Source: Macrosoma leucophasiata
Taxonomy: Eukaryota; Arthropoda; Insecta; Lepidoptera; Hedylidae
Assembly: GCA_036365455.1 (NCBI GenBank)
Contig: JAWQUS010000017.1
Span: 5,952,001 to 6,016,000 of the forward strand
Direction: 5' to 3'
DNA: 64,000 bases
Shown here: in pieces, positions 1-11,050 of the stretch
Position numbering within the stretch: position 1 is the stretch's first letter
Layout of the letters: the number at the start of each line of letters is the position of its first letter
Translations under genes and position numbers: made by a program
Notes under the pieces: model-generated
Seen by the model: only the letters and a program-made list of their open reading frames with translations
The model's database searches: none
Told to the model about the DNA's origin: nothing

Positions 1-112
1 TGTTGTACAAAATGTTACCACATTAAGATAAAAAACTGTGACTTGTCCAGAAAATTACAACTTTAACAACATTCTATACGGAAAATTGACGCAAATATGA
101 ACTAAGCATAGG

Positions 113-372
113 TTTTTTTTTTATGTTATGGAAGTGGGACACAAGCTTGCAGTTCACATTGATGTTAAGTGATGACTGCAGCCTAAAGACACCCACACAA
201 AGACCAAGGTCAAAATGCAGATGCGTTACCACTCCTGAGGCCTAAGGTGTTGAGCCTCTCTGCCGGAAATTACAGGGCCGTACATTACCACCTGACCGGA
301 ACACGATAGTGCTGAACACTATCTTTTAGCAAGTTTCTACGTAATGCGGATGCTGGAGCTCTACCACCAGTA
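113..372 (-). mobile_element. Family A SINE-like repeat, near full length
   Basis: Read on the minus strand it runs from CTACTGGTGGTAGAGCTC to an A-rich tail (plus-strand poly-T at 113-122). It shows the internal landmarks shared by all copies: AGTGTTCAGCACTATC, GGCCCTGTAATTTCCGGC and CTGCAGTCATCACTTAACAT. About thirty related copies or fragments occur in the window, so it is an interspersed repeat. No protein-coding capacity. Confidence 0.85.
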
Positions 373-539
373 GAAAGGTACTTGTTATACGTTTTAATTT
401 TCGTTGATACGTTTCACGCTTCTTAGTAGGTAGATATTTATAGTAAAGACATAAAATTGATTGGAAACATTAAAACTACGAAACTGTCTCATCAGTAGAG
501 ATTAAATATATTCATTATATTCATTTTCTCCTTCCCTTC

Positions 540-816
540 ATAGATTTGTTAACTTCCTTTTTCGTTTTTCCCTTCAACCCATCGCTGTCGCTGCACCGTG
601 CTCTGGATGGTCTCTCAAATTAGTTATATGTAATGTTTTCTTTGTTCTTGTACACCCTACTATTTCTTTCTTTCTATTTGTTTTCCTTATTTATTTAGGT
701 TGTCTGGAAGAAATTGCTCTTTTAGCAATAAGACCGCCATTTGTACTGTGCTTCTTTTGTCTTACTACTATGTATTTTACTTGGTGTACAATAAAGAGTA
801 ATGTTGTTGTTGTTGT
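540..816 (+). mobile_element. LINE 3' end with polyadenylation signal and TGT-repeat tail
   Basis: AATAAA at 790-795 is followed by a (TGT)n tail to 816. The block around 697-760 (GGTTGTCTGGAAGAAATTGC and the AAGACCGCCATTTGT block) is repeated in reverse near 32.2-32.3 kb, where it follows a decayed LINE reverse-transcriptase C-terminus. I therefore read it as a 5'-truncated non-LTR retrotransposon copy; the left boundary is uncertain. Confidence 0.65.
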
Positions 817-929
817 AAATAAATAATTGTGAACGGTAATATCGTGTTTGTTCATATCTGTCAAAAATATCTTATGACGTCATGAAAAAAACACATTTCT
901 GTTGGTATGATTATCTAAAGTGAGATATT

Positions 930-1200
930 ACTAAATAGAATGAACAAAAGAATCAATCGCTGAAGTATATACCAAGTTAAACCCGCCAAGTCAACAGCAT
1001 GTGTGGGCGATGCGTTTACTGTAGCCGCGGGGCACGGCGCGCCTAACTGTACGGAAATGTTTCCGCTTCAACATTTGGACTAACGTTGTCTTTAGAAATT
1101 ACAACTGGGAAATAAATAGTTCTTTAGAAGAACAACTGACCGGAGTGTGACTTGACTTTATTTTCACTCTTCACTTCATATGAGACCTTCTTAATTGTAA
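930..1200. repeat. Diverged duplicate segment, copy 1
   Basis: Shares ordered blocks with 3015-3240: AAGTCAACAGCA, CGCCTAA followed by ACGGAAAT and TTTCCG, then TTACAACTGGGAAATAA, then TTTTATTTTCA. The blocks keep order and orientation but spacing differs, so this is an old duplication or two copies of one repeat, separated by the Helitron and SINE in between. Confidence 0.6.
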
Positions 1201-1217
1201 GTAAAATTATATATTTA

Positions 1218-2373
1218 CTAGCTTTTGCCCGCGACTTCGTTCGCGTGGACTTCAGGTTCGTCCCGTCTAGTCTAGTAATAAGTAAGAAATACGGTAACTA
1301 AGCACTGCAGAGCCCTAATCATAGGCCTATAGGTAGCTACTGCAGTATGCTCCTATAAACTACATTTAACGATCTTTTTTTCCTTCAGCATAAACATGCA
1401 GATTCTTCGCTTTGGAAACACGTGAGCAAGCCACATAGAGCTGACCGTGAGAAAAACATGGCGTGCCCAAATGTAGGCCTGCTACCTTCAAGGTTTGACC
1501 CTGCGATTTGTTGATCGTCATTGAAAATGCGACTTTTAATCGGAACTGCAGGCGTTTAAAATTGAATGGCAAGTTGTTGGGTATGATTGGGATGCGCGGA
1601 GGCGACCATACGTTTTTATCAAATCGCCAGTGCCTTGAAAATTCGCAAAACGGACACAACCGTCAACGACGTCTGCCCTCTCGCGTCTGCCCGCGTTCGG
1701 TCGCGCACTCAGCGATGAGCCACTTCTTCCCCACCGCACCTACCCCGCTCCCCCCACGCCCCGTTCGCCTGGCGCCGCTGCCGGTATTTATCACCGAAAC
1801 GGTATTTATCGCCGAAATTGCTATGACTCTGCATTTTAAATCTGTGATATCTTCGAAAATATTTATTTAATTTACATGCTGTAAAAAGCCATATTGATCT
1901 TTATTAAATGCACAATGTATTTAAGATACTTAATTGGATAAGGATTAATACTGTATTGCTTAAAATCGCTTCGTAAATAAGCCATTATTTCTCGTACAAA
2001 GTAAAGGATAAAAAATGGTTATTGTGGGTTATTCCTAAGAGATAAACATATACCATCACGGACTTTTTTGTAGACCTTTTTAAGTTGTACAATACTGTAG
2101 TAAATTGTTTTGATCTATCTTGTAGGATTCAGTCAGCGTTTGCAATGTAAGCGCGAAAAATGTGTTTTTTCTACGACCTCACATTAAAAACCTCAAAAAT
2201 TGTAGCCTATTTGTTATTCTGATGTATAAGCTATAGCCTATGTGTTATTCTGATGTATAAGCTATATTGTGGTAAAGTTTCATTCAAATCCATTCAGTAG
2301 TTTTTACGTGAAAGAGTAACAAACATCCATACATCCATACTTACAAACTTTCGCCTTTATAATAGTAGTAGGA
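1218..2373 (-). mobile_element. Decayed Helitron carrying helicase C-terminus
   Basis: On the minus strand the element starts with TC (2373-2372, preceded by A) and ends with CTAG (1221-1218, followed by T) just after the GC-rich hairpin at about 1225-1247. This A|TC...CTAG|T layout is the Helitron hallmark. Inside is a fragment of the Rep/helicase protein (separate entry). A 30-odd bp block around AGCTTATACATCAGAATAAC is tandemly duplicated at about 2205-2275. It is much too short for an autonomous element. Confidence 0.75.
1366..1659 (-). pseudogene. Helitron Pif1-like helicase, C-terminal fragment
   Basis: The 97-codon open frame ends in the C-terminal motifs of the Pif1-type (SF1B) helicase found in Helitron RepHel proteins. 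Readable motifs are a proline-rich approach (RIPIIPNNLPF), then FKRLQFRLKVAF, MTINKSQGQT (motif V region) and FSHGQLYVACSR (motif VI). In an intact element this domain would unwind the donor strand during rolling-circle transposition. Only roughly the last 80 residues of a protein usually well over 1000 long are present; the Rep domain and Walker A/B motifs are absent. The frame ends in AEGKK close to the 3' terminus of the enclosing Helitron, the normal place for the end of the gene. Recognition of the family is strong; function is not expected. Confidence 0.85.
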
Positions 2374-2474
2374 TTTATATTAAAGTAGCTGCCCGCCCCG
2401 ACTTCGCACGGGTACAATTAACATTAGCCGCGAGGCTACTTATATCACAGCATTTTTGGTTAATTTATTGCTGA

Positions 2475-2780
2475 CGTGCCTTCACGCCTGTAATCCCCGA
2501 AGGAGTAGGCAGAGGTAAATGCATGCATTCAAGCATACATGTAAACACGATTTGCCAGTTACGTTCTTGGCCAATGTAACAGGTGGCGAGCCTGTTCACA
2601 TCTCCGGGCACATTATCAAATTTTGAGGTACTGGGAAATTTCCAGATAATGGAAAAAATCTCAATAGAACCAGAGATAAAGGACTTTACACCATTATCTC
2701 TGATAACCCCCTACCCGGGAATCGAACCCAGGTCCTCAGCGTAGTAGTAGTGGCCTGCTACCACTAGGCTACCGAGGCAG
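2475..2780 (-). mobile_element. tRNA-derived SINE with perfect 10-bp target duplication
   Basis: The minus strand begins with a tRNA-like head: A-box region GTAGCCTAGTGGTAGCAGG and B-box GGGTTCGATTCCCGG (2729-2715). A roughly 230-bp body ending in GGATTACAGGCGTGAAGGC follows. TTATTGCTGA occurs exactly at 2465-2474 and 2781-2790, flanking the element, which supports retrotransposition as an intact unit. Body fragments recur at 10844-11050 and 14354-14530, and a head fragment at 62036. Confidence 0.85.
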
Positions 2781-3014
2781 TTATTGCTGAAAATTTGCTT
2801 TAATCGATGCGTTGCGCACTGAATACATTGTTAAACACATCTATATAGTTAAGTAAGTAATATACAGTTCTGAATTCTCGCGAAACATCGTATGAGTAAA
2901 GTCTACATTACAATAAAAATAAAAAATCACATTTTCAGTGACAGTCTATTCGTATATGACATTTTTTACATACAAACACAGCATGTAGCTCAACACACAC
3001 AGTACGAACGAACA

Positions 3015-3240
3015 GTGAGTAAATAGAAGAATGAACTCCAGAAGTAGACAAGTCAACAGCACGGTACGCCTAATTGCACGGAAATATTTCCGTATCAACA
3101 TCAGGGCAAAAATTGTCTGCATATTTCATATTTGAATCAAATATACCTTAACTAAGCTCACGATCCCTTTTGAAAACTTACAACTGGGAAATAACTGATC
3201 GAACTGTAAACATTTCAGCATATAATTTTATTTTCATGCT
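3015..3240. repeat. Diverged duplicate segment, copy 2
   Basis: Second copy of the segment at 930-1200, in the same orientation. It retains the AAGTCAACAGCACGG and CGCCTAATTGCACGGAAAT blocks and TTACAACTGGGAAATAA. Confidence 0.6.
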
Positions 3241-3259
3241 AAACCACAAAATACTCTGT

Positions 3260-5590
3260 AAGGTGAAATGCTCTTAAGTATTATACAATGTGTCCCAGGG
3301 ATAAGTGACCGCCCGGAGTTTTTCGAATATTTGTATAAAAGGTAAGGATAATTACTTTTATATATATGCGACTTTGGTTTTTTTTAACGATTTTTTATTT
3401 TTTTATTTCTTCATTATTTTTGTTTATTTACTAGCCGACATCATAGTTTATCAATTTTAATGATCAAACATAAGTAAAATGTGATAATTCAGGAATGTTT
3501 AATTCAGTTCAATCAAAATTATTCATCAAATTAAAATGATATTGGACGATAACGAGACCTTAATATTTTATTGATTAGTATAATGTATTTTTAATTTAAT
3601 TTTATATAATTATTGTGAACAGATATAATAACAGAATTTATTACGCGGAAATGATTTCTATTTATATTCATACTAAGTAAGAAGTACCTGTACTATATTG
3701 TTATATGATTGCCCAAAATGTATTGATGAAAAATGTTTTACATCTGCAGCTGACATTTTCTTATTAAAATTGTAGTATGAAATTCACGTTTCGTATTCAA
3801 TGTCCGACATTCTTTAAAACTTGATAAACTTGATAATTTTATAGAGTAGACATAATTATACAAGAAATAATTAAAAACCGAATGACAAAATGCACAATAA
3901 TCACTAAACAATTTAACAAAGGCGAATTAAAATAATTTCTTTAATCAACTAGTCATTCGTAATTACTTTTATTTGCTTTTAATCCGAACCCTTTAACTGC
4001 CACGGCGCAAAAGAAAACAATTTTAAATGCCTATGACTAAACAGTCCCAGTTCTCAAAAACTTAATTATGCATGTTAAATTGATCCCATTCATCAACGTC
4101 ACTACAATAATGCTATTTCCAAAAGTAAGAATCCTTATTTAGGCTGTTTCGCGAGCAATCGTATATCCTAATAACAGCATCCAAATGAAGGGTTGTAAGC
4201 GCTTCGAATTTTAATGAAATATTTGATTTATGCTCACCGTGAGCATCAGGTAGCTTATTATAAGAATATATCATTAAACATTACGTATATAATTAAACTC
4301 GAGCTTAGCCTCAAGCTACCCCAATTTCAACCGGCGCGCCGCATTATAATTTTAATAAAATTGCCCGACGTCCGATATAAAATACGAAAGGAAAAAAAGT
4401 ATAAAACGAAATTATAACACATCTGATTGATGTATTATTTGGTAATTTATTGGCTGTAATTACATCGTGTAATAATGGTAGATAATGCGGCGGTGTGGGT
4501 ACGATTTATTAGTATTTATTAAAGTATGAATTATTGTATAATTACTAGTATGGGAGCTTCCAAACTAAACAGAATGGTTGTTTTAGGGTTGGATTTATGG
4601 TTCCCGGAGTCGATCTAATCGTGCTTGTTTGTGATGTGATACACCGGGCGCCTCTATATCGCTCAATACGTTAAGGCTAGGCGCGGTCCGTTTTTATACT
4701 TTTGGATGATTTGTTGGTAATGTGCTGGTTACAATGGATTAGTTCTGTACTTCGCGTACACACTAGCTGTCAGTTGATGTATTATTATTACTGTGTGAAT
4801 TAGCTTCCATTTTTTAAATTATTCTTTTAAAAGATTTTAGGCCAATGTTATTTAAGATTTAATGAAAAATTGTACGACATTTATAGTTTTACCACAGAAT
4901 AAAAATCAAAAATTAAAATTAACTTATCCATGAGATATATCAAATTTCGGAAAGCTGTAGTAGGAATCAAATTTCTACTTTTGTTTGTCCAATCGTTCTG
5001 AAGAAAATAGGCCATGACAAACAAGCTGACTGACAGCCCGTTACGAAATGTTTTCTCTATTCTATCTCATTTAGATATTTTTGTACAAAAATATTTTTTC
5101 ATGTAAGCACTTATATTTTAAAAACCTTTATATCGGTGTAGACAATAAAACTTCTATCATTAATGTTTTACTAACATTGTCTGATGCAGAGAATCAATAA
5201 ATCTAAATTCGCATTCAAACGTTTAAAAACAACTAAATTGTATTAAAATTCCAACATAATTGATAGTTAGAAAGCATTCACAGTTAACGGGTTAAGTCGA
5301 CGAACTAATAAAAGCTTTGCCGTGTTACTGGAAGTGTGAGTGGATAGGATTAGTAGATGAGTACTGAAAACATTCTCTCGATAACCAATCGATTAAACAT
5401 ACTCGCGAATAATGCTAAAGATGTCCAACAACTGGTTCCAGGAATTCAGTCGCTGAAATAGAATTTCTACATAAAGATATAATTTTTTTTTTCAAGAATG
5501 TTGAGATTGCGAATGTAGAAAACGATACTTCAAATATAATTTTCAAATATAAGCTGCAAAAAAAAAAATTAAAAACCAAAAAAGGCATTT
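3260..5590. other. AT-rich stretch without supported gene
   Basis: Very AT-rich sequence with many stops in all frames. Short repeat-like pieces occur near 3290-3350 and 4960-5060. The longest frame, 67 codons at 4214, has no coding signature. Nothing else is supported. Confidence 0.6.
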
Positions 5591-5599
5591 AAAAAAAAT

Positions 5600-6099
5600 A
5601 ACAACACGGCCCACCACTTGTTGTACATGCACGTCAAGTAATGACTGCAGCCTATACTGGATCTATACAAACCAGAGTTCAAAATGTAGATGCGTTGCCA
5701 CCCTTGAGACCGAAGTTGTGATATCCCTGTGATAAATATGACGGGGCGATACATTTCCACCGAATCGGAACACGATAGTGCTGAACACTACCACAGTACA
5801 AATAGGAACAGTATGGAAACTACATACAAAACGTTGAATCGTCACAATCACACAAATATGCGCATTAACGAGGCCTCTAAACGGTTCTCGCGGTGCTGCA
5901 GCTCCGAGTCACTCGCTACTCGAGCGTCGATGCGCATGTTTGTGTGAGTGTGCCGTTTTGAACGTTTTGTACGTAGTTTCCATACTGTTCATATTTATAC
6001 TGTGACACTACCATTTGATGGCAGATAAATTAGGTAATGCGAAGAACTTGCGCCTACGCCCTTGAGTTTACTCCCTACACTAGAACTCTAGCACCAGTT
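5600..6099 (-). mobile_element. Family A copy interrupted by a palindromic MITE
   Basis: Family A sequence runs from a degenerate tail (5600) to GAACACTACC (5791) and resumes at ACACTACCATTTGATGG (6005), ending in GAACTCTAGCACCAGT. The interruption is the element at 5792-6004. The copy is diverged from consensus, consistent with being the older component. Confidence 0.8.
5792..6004. mobile_element. Palindromic MITE inserted in family A, 7-bp target duplication
   Basis: Ends are CACAGTA and TACTGTG. Just inside, GAACAGTATGGAAACTAC matches the complement of GTAGTTTCCATACTGTTC. ACACTAC at 5785-5791 is repeated at 6005-6011. Joining the flanks restores the family A consensus, so the boundaries are exact. 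A second copy lies at 33163-33364. Superfamily uncertain; a 7-8 bp duplication would suit a hAT-like element. Confidence 0.85.
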
Positions 6100-6529
6100 A
6101 AAAAATATCAATGTCATAAAATTGATAAATGATAATATCATCATACTGTAAATACGAGTATGTTTTCCGTTATATGATTTGGCGATATAATGATTTGTGA
6201 TATGCTATACACTATACACGCAGAACATACTATGTTGCGTGTAATCTGAAATTTCCTAAACATATTCGATATTGTATACAATATAGGTACAATAAAAAAG
6301 TCTAAAATTAGTGTGCTGCATATTATTATGTCGGTCTCATTCAATTAAAACTTTTACGAATCCCGCAGCATAGTTCAAATTGGTATGAATTTTTAAATCT
6401 TTGTAAAAAATCATAGTGAGAAATCATACCTAGGAACTAGCAGGAAAAAATAATGCCTCGTGAATAACGAACTATTGTCCTAAAGTAAATATTTCATTTA
6501 GTTGGAGTCTGGTTGTAACGACCCCACCG

Positions 6530-6624
6530 CCCACTACCGGAAGAATGTTCTTCTACTGGAAGAGAATTCTTCCACTAGTGCAATCAGTCAACCGAACAAT
6601 GGCGGTCAAGCCATTCAATTATTT
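6530..6624. repeat. Repeat block preceding a family A copy
   Basis: Contains GAATTCTTCCACTAGTGCA followed by ATCAGTCAACCGAACAATGG. Related pieces occur near 11930-11990 (reversed), 30290-30390, 33655-33700 and 35630-35680, often next to family A. It may be an extended 5' part of that family or a separate repeat. Confidence 0.55.
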
Positions 6625-6913
6625 TACTGGTGGTAGAGCTCTAGTGACGGAGCTTGCGGCCGTAGGCACCACCGCATTACCTAATATACTTGCTGCTAAA
6701 TGGTAGTGTTCAGCACTATCATGTTCCGGTCAGGTGGTAACGTACGGCTCTGTAATTTCCGGCACAGAGGCATAACACCTAATGCCTCAGGAGTGGCAGC
6801 GCATCTGCATTTTGACCTCTGGTCATTGTGTGGGTGTCTATAAGCTGCAGTCTTCACTTAACATGAATGTGAACTGCATGCTTGTTTGCTACTTTTATTA
6901 CATAAAAAAAATA
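6625..6913 (+). mobile_element. Family A copy, full length
   Basis: Runs from ACTGGTGGTAGAGCTC through AGTGTTCAGCACTATC and GTAATTTCCGGCAC to a tail of ACATAAAAAAAATAAAAAA. One of the best-preserved plus-strand copies. Confidence 0.85.
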
Positions 6914-6924
6914 AAAAATTATGT

Positions 6925-7005
6925 AGCTTCACGCCAGGCCCCTAATGGGGTAGGCAGATAGTGTAGAGCGCCAGATATCCCGGTCCTGACATACCTCATA
7001 ACCAT
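6925..7005 (-). mobile_element. RTE-like LINE 3' tail
   Basis: On the minus strand this reads CCGGGATATCTGGCGCTC, then CTGCCTACCCC and GGGGCCTGGCGTGAAG. It is the same 3' tail seen at 11605-11710 and 48745-48850, where the upstream residues EAREVCQNRD can still be read. Confidence 0.7.
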
Positions 7006-7019
7006 TTAATCCCATTAAA

Positions 7020-7419
7020 AAACGTGCCGTTCAAATCGTCAACGACCCAGGGACCGAAAATATAAGTCTGTGCAGAGACATCGGATGTCTGTGCATTTCT
7101 AGTATTTTCTACCGCCTCTACAATGGTGAGTGCCCTGATGAACTGTTCGATTTGGTGCCATCGTCTCCATTCCTACATCGCACAACCCTTCGAAGAGAGA
7201 ACTTCCACCCTCACAGATTGGATACTTGGAAGTGCTCAACAGTCCGAGTCACGAGTTCATTCCTATCTAGCACGTGCAAATTGTGGAATGAACTTCCCTG
7301 AGGTGCTCCCCCGGCGCTACTATATGGGGTTCTTTAAAACTGACGTCAAAAGAGTCCTTTAAGGCCGACAACGCGTTGGCAACTCCCCTGATGTTTCAAA
7401 TGTTCATAGGCGACGGTAA
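7020..7419 (+). pseudogene. Jockey/R1-like LINE reverse transcriptase, C-terminus
   Basis: A decayed ORF2 C-terminal region. From 7020 the frame reads KRAVQIVND, then RLYNGECPDELFDLVPSS, FLHRTT, then a region ending KLWNELP. A one-base shift at about 7288-7294 moves to a second frame with LPRRYYMGFFKTDVKRVL. After a stop, GRQRVGNSP and VHRRR follow. This order (NGECSEELFD, HRT, LWNELP, FFKR, GRQRLG) is typical of the end of many lepidopteran LINE ORF2 proteins, past the catalytic domain. Known family role: target-primed reverse transcription. Here at least one frameshift and one internal stop make it nonfunctional. Clade assignment within Jockey/R1-like LINEs is tentative. Confidence 0.8.
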
Positions 7420-8320
7420 CGACTTTCCATCAGAGGGAGTGTCTGCTTGCCTGTCAATCCTTTGACATAAAAATAGAACGTTGGGCTTCATAATTTTCTT
7501 CATACATACACAGCGATTCCTAAAACTCTTGGCCCTACCACTCAGACGGTACTCGACATATTTGGTCAAGTTAGATCAGTTCTGGTGTGCTGATGAAAAT
7601 TTTACAGCAATTACAATGACGACAGCAATATCTATAGGCGGACGGCTCCCTGTTCTTCCTGGGCCTCTGCAGCCATCCACCATAACAACGGTAGTGATGT
7701 GAATAATATATATCTAAACATCCCATAAACAGACAATTAGACAAAGCACATTTGTTTTCATAACATCGAACCCATTCCCAACACTGAGCTATCCTAAGCC
7801 CTTCCGTAAATTGATTTTTCAATAAACAACGCCCTAAAATCACCCATCAATTCATTTACAAGAATAAACAAACACATCAAATTTAATAGTTTTTACGACG
7901 TTAACACGTAATACCATTATGAAGATCATACTTAAGATAAAATATTTCACAGATGTGTTGAACTGATGTTATTTGTAATGTGCACCGAGCTTAACATAAT
8001 GGCTGAGCATGTGTGTTTTTGTAAATTACTTTCACTTCCGGGTGTAAAGGTCAGCGCACATCGGCGAAAAGAAAGGTCTGTTAATTTTCGATTTATCAAG
8101 ATTCTGATAATTTTTTTTGGATTATCGTGTCTGTCTGTTCTTCTGTCACAGTCAATTTGTTTTGAGACTGTTCGGCTAATTGAGTTCATATTGGTGTATT
8201 TTTTTAATCAGTGACTCAAACATGGACATACTCGTATAACGTATATTAATTTATTGTTTTATTTTTATAGATTTTTTTGCAAAAACAAAAGCTAGTGAAA
8301 TATTTTACAAAAAAAAAAAT
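7420..8320. other. Unassigned stretch after the LINE fragment
   Basis: Probably LINE 3' untranslated sequence at first, then AT-rich DNA. Overlapping frames of 73-90 codons on both strands share no recognisable motif. Confidence 0.4.
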
Positions 8321-8324
8321 GGAA

Positions 8325-8385
8325 AGTTGGGATGCGATTAGACTAGTAATTCCAGTGCTCGCGGGTTCAAGTCCAACCTGAATAT
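8325..8385 (+). mobile_element. tRNA-derived SINE head remnant
   Basis: TAGACTAGTAATTCCAGTG, then a B-box-like GCGGGTTCAAGTCC and AACCTGAA, followed by T-rich sequence. It resembles the tRNA-like heads at 13245, 53727 and 58680. The D-arm half is degraded, so it is not a tRNA gene. Confidence 0.6.
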
Positions 8386-8677
8386 TTATTTTTTCATTAT
8401 TTGTTTAAAGAAAATAGTTTATGTTAAACATTAAAATAAACATAAAATTAAAATTAAAATAATAAAAATAATCAAATAAAAAAGAAAAGAAATTAAAATA
8501 TTTGGGTTAATTAAAAAAAAACTAATAAAAATTCTGCAAATATATTATGTTGCGTGACAGAATAGTTAAAAATCCTTATTTTAAGACATCCTATTTTTTA
8601 TTTTAAAATATTTAAGAAGATTGGCGAAAAAAGATAATTACTTCCCTTCCTTTATCTTTAAAACTACAAATCCTTAG

Positions 8678-8722
8678 CTTGGGTTGCACCAAGATATTTG
8701 TTAAAGTTATTGAAACACTTCA
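8678..8722 (+). mobile_element. Half of a palindromic MITE
   Basis: GCTTGGGTTGCACCAAGA, then a TTTGTTAAAGTTATTG block, matches one arm of the complete element at 36092-36227. The other arm is missing. Confidence 0.65.
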
Positions 8723-8724
8723 AA

Positions 8725-9531
8725 TAAAAATACAGAAAATAGTTCTTTACCAATAAGTAACAGGAAAATGGCTAGTAAAAATTAACGAATTGAAATTGTT
8801 TACAATGCGCCAGTCTCTCGTACCTACTCGTCTCACGTACTCAGCTTTTAAAATCTGGATATTTTTGTAGACGTTTTATTCTTGATTTAGAAAAAAAGAT
8901 AGATATGTATCTGAACTTTTTAAAGTAAATAAAACACAGTAGGTCCTTACCTACACGAAGTTTGAAAATGTGCTCAAAAACATTTTTACCAATAAAACGA
9001 CTGTACATACCTATTTGACCAATTTCTTCTCAATTTGTGCAGCGATTTTTTTCTACACTGTATAATTATAGCAACTTTAACTACGGATTTTAAAATGAAG
9101 TACAAAATTTGAATATTTGGAATAATAGTCATTCGCTGAATTCGTCTTCGAATTTCCACATAAAATTATGGTCGAGTTTCGACCAACAGACCAAAACAAT
9201 CAATAATAATTAGCATGCTACTTTTTTCACCGTAAACTTACAAGTGTTGCTCATAGTAACAAGTTTTAAATGCAAGTAATGTAACTTGATAAAAATATAA
9301 TGTCGAGTCATTCATATCATTCAAATAAAAGTGCTTTTTGAGTTCATAAGTAGATCCTTGTAAGTTTTTTTTGTATATTAGGCAATCATATTAAGATTTG
9401 TCGTCATAGCTCCGGAGGTTTTGTGACACAAACAAAAATATTTGTTGCATTCTGTTGCACTACATGTTACATGACAGTTTCAACATTTAACATAGAGAAC
9501 TTAAAACAAAATTGACAACAGATTCTAACAA
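8725..9531. other. AT-rich stretch, nothing recognised
   Basis: No frame, hairpin or repeat family that I can support. Confidence 0.5.
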
Positions 9532-9985
9532 TCTATACTTATAATAAAACTGTAGAAGTGTAAATTGTGTACATTGAAAATATAGAAAAAATAAATACCA
9601 GGGGCTGTTACTAGATCGATACCGAACACAAATATGTGATTAGAATTTTTTTTGTCTGTCTGTCTGTCTGTCTGTTTGTTCAAGCATCACAGAAAAACTA
9701 CCCATCCGATTACGATGAAACTTGGTATAATTATACTTTAACGTTTGGCGCACAACACTGGGTACTTTTTATCCCGAAAAAATGTATGTTTGTCTGTGTG
9801 TTTGTGCATGCTAATTTCAGAAACGGTTTATTTGATTCGCATTTTTACTAATATATTGTGATAAGTTTCACTTAACATTTAGTGTTTGTTTCATGGCAAT
9901 CGGTTCAGATATAAAAAAGTTACGTCAATTTATGGAATTATATCGCATTTTTTAAAACTATTTTGTATCAATCTTCTATCTTTTT
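9532..9985 (+). mobile_element. Helitron-like element, 5' portion
   Basis: Begins A|TCTATACTTATAATAAAACTG and contains a (TGTC)n microsatellite at 9651-9676 and the phrase GATGAAACTTGGTA, common in lepidopteran nonautonomous Helitrons. No CTAG end is visible before a different repeat begins near 9990, so it appears truncated. Confidence 0.6.
9651..9676 (+). repeat. TGTC microsatellite
   Basis: Five to six tandem TGTC units inside the Helitron-like element. Confidence 0.9.
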
Positions 9986-9989
9986 TAAG

Positions 9990-10250
9990 GTTCCGTACCT
10001 AAAAGGTTTTACCTTTACGGACCCTAATACTAATCCTCCGCTGTCTTTCTGTCTGTCTGTCACCAGGCTGTATCTCATAAACAGTGATAGCTGAAAAGTT
10101 AAAATTTTCACAAATTATGTATTTCTGTTACCGCTATAACGACAAAATTAAATACTCAAAATAAGAAAATGAAAGTATAAAGGGATCCAAAGGGGCATAC
10201 AATAAACGTGTTTTTTTTCGTATATTTTCTGCTCGATATTAACAACGGTA
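9990..10250 (+). mobile_element. GGTTCCGTACC interspersed repeat
   Basis: AGGTTCCGTACCTAAAAGG, CCTCCGCTGTCTTTCTGTC, CACCAGGCTGTATCTCAT and TTTCTGTTACCGCTATAAC appear in order. I recognise this as a very common lepidopteran interspersed repeat of unclear class. The far end (AAGTGCGAGTCGGACTCG type) is absent here, but a fragment of it occurs near 25735. Confidence 0.65.
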
Positions 10251-10454
10251 AACGCTTAAAATTTTCATAGAATATGTAGTTGTATATTATCTTCCTTAAT
10301 AAATCCATACTGTCTATACTAAGATTATAAATGTGAAAGTGTGTTTGTTTGTCCGTCTTTCACGTCAAAACGGAGCAACGGATTTGAACGGAGGAACGGG
10401 TGTAATTTTCTATGTAGAGATACTTGAAAAGGTGCAAAGTGACATAGGCAACTT

Positions 10455-10850
10455 TTTGTCTTCTTATATTTCCCACCCCCTGAAATATGAGGTGGAAATT
10501 TAAATGGAGCATTCCACAATTTGCAAGGTACAAAGTTAAAACTTGGTACGCGAACTCTTTGAGCCTAACAAACAATACGTGCCTACATTTATTTTTTTTT
10601 AGAAATCTGCTTTCATCCCCTTATGAGAGGGAGTGAAAATTGTATTGGGATTTCCGCAGTGTTCAAGGTGGAAAGTAAAAAATTCTCTTCTCGACTCTTT
10701 GTTACTAAAAAAACAGCATTTACTTAAATTTTTTATTTTGGATATCTGCCTACCTCAAATAGCGGGTGGAGATATGTAGGAGCATTCCACAATTTTCAAG
10801 GAAGAAAATTAAAACTTGGCATATTGACTCTTTGAAATGTAACGTAACTT
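10455..10850 (+). repeat. Three diverged ~140-bp tandem units inside the Helitron
   Basis: The landmark GGAGCATTCCACAATTT, or its variant GGGATTTCCGCAGTGTTC, recurs at about 10506, 10648 and 10780. Each is followed by CAAGG, then AAGTTAAAACTTGG-like sequence and GACTCTTTG. Confidence 0.65.
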
Positions 10851-11050
10851 CACGCCTGTAATCCCGAATGGGTTGGCAGAAGTAAAGGCAATCATAATGC
10901 TTGCAAACACCGACTATATGCTGGTTAAGTTTGGGCCTATGTAACAGGTGGCGAGCCTGTTGAGATCTCCGGACACATTACCAAACTTCGAGGTACTGAG
11001 AAATTTCCAGAAAATGGAAAAATCCCAATAGAACCAGAGATAATGGACTG
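10844..11050 (-). mobile_element. tRNA-derived SINE body fragment
   Basis: Matches the body of the SINE at 2475-2780 (ACTTCACGCCTGTAATCCC, ACAGGTGGCGAGCCTGTT, GGTACTGAGAAATTTCCAG, AATAGAACCAGAGATAA) but lacks the tRNA-like head. It is inserted in the Helitron. Confidence 0.8.

Noticed and set aside
2711..2781. Functional tRNA gene with GGTTCGATTCC B-box
   Set aside because: It is continuous with a 230-bp SINE body and flanked by exact 10-bp target duplications around the whole unit.
5569..5947. Several 60-70 codon genes on both strands
   Set aside because: They fall inside the family A copy and the MITE nested in it.
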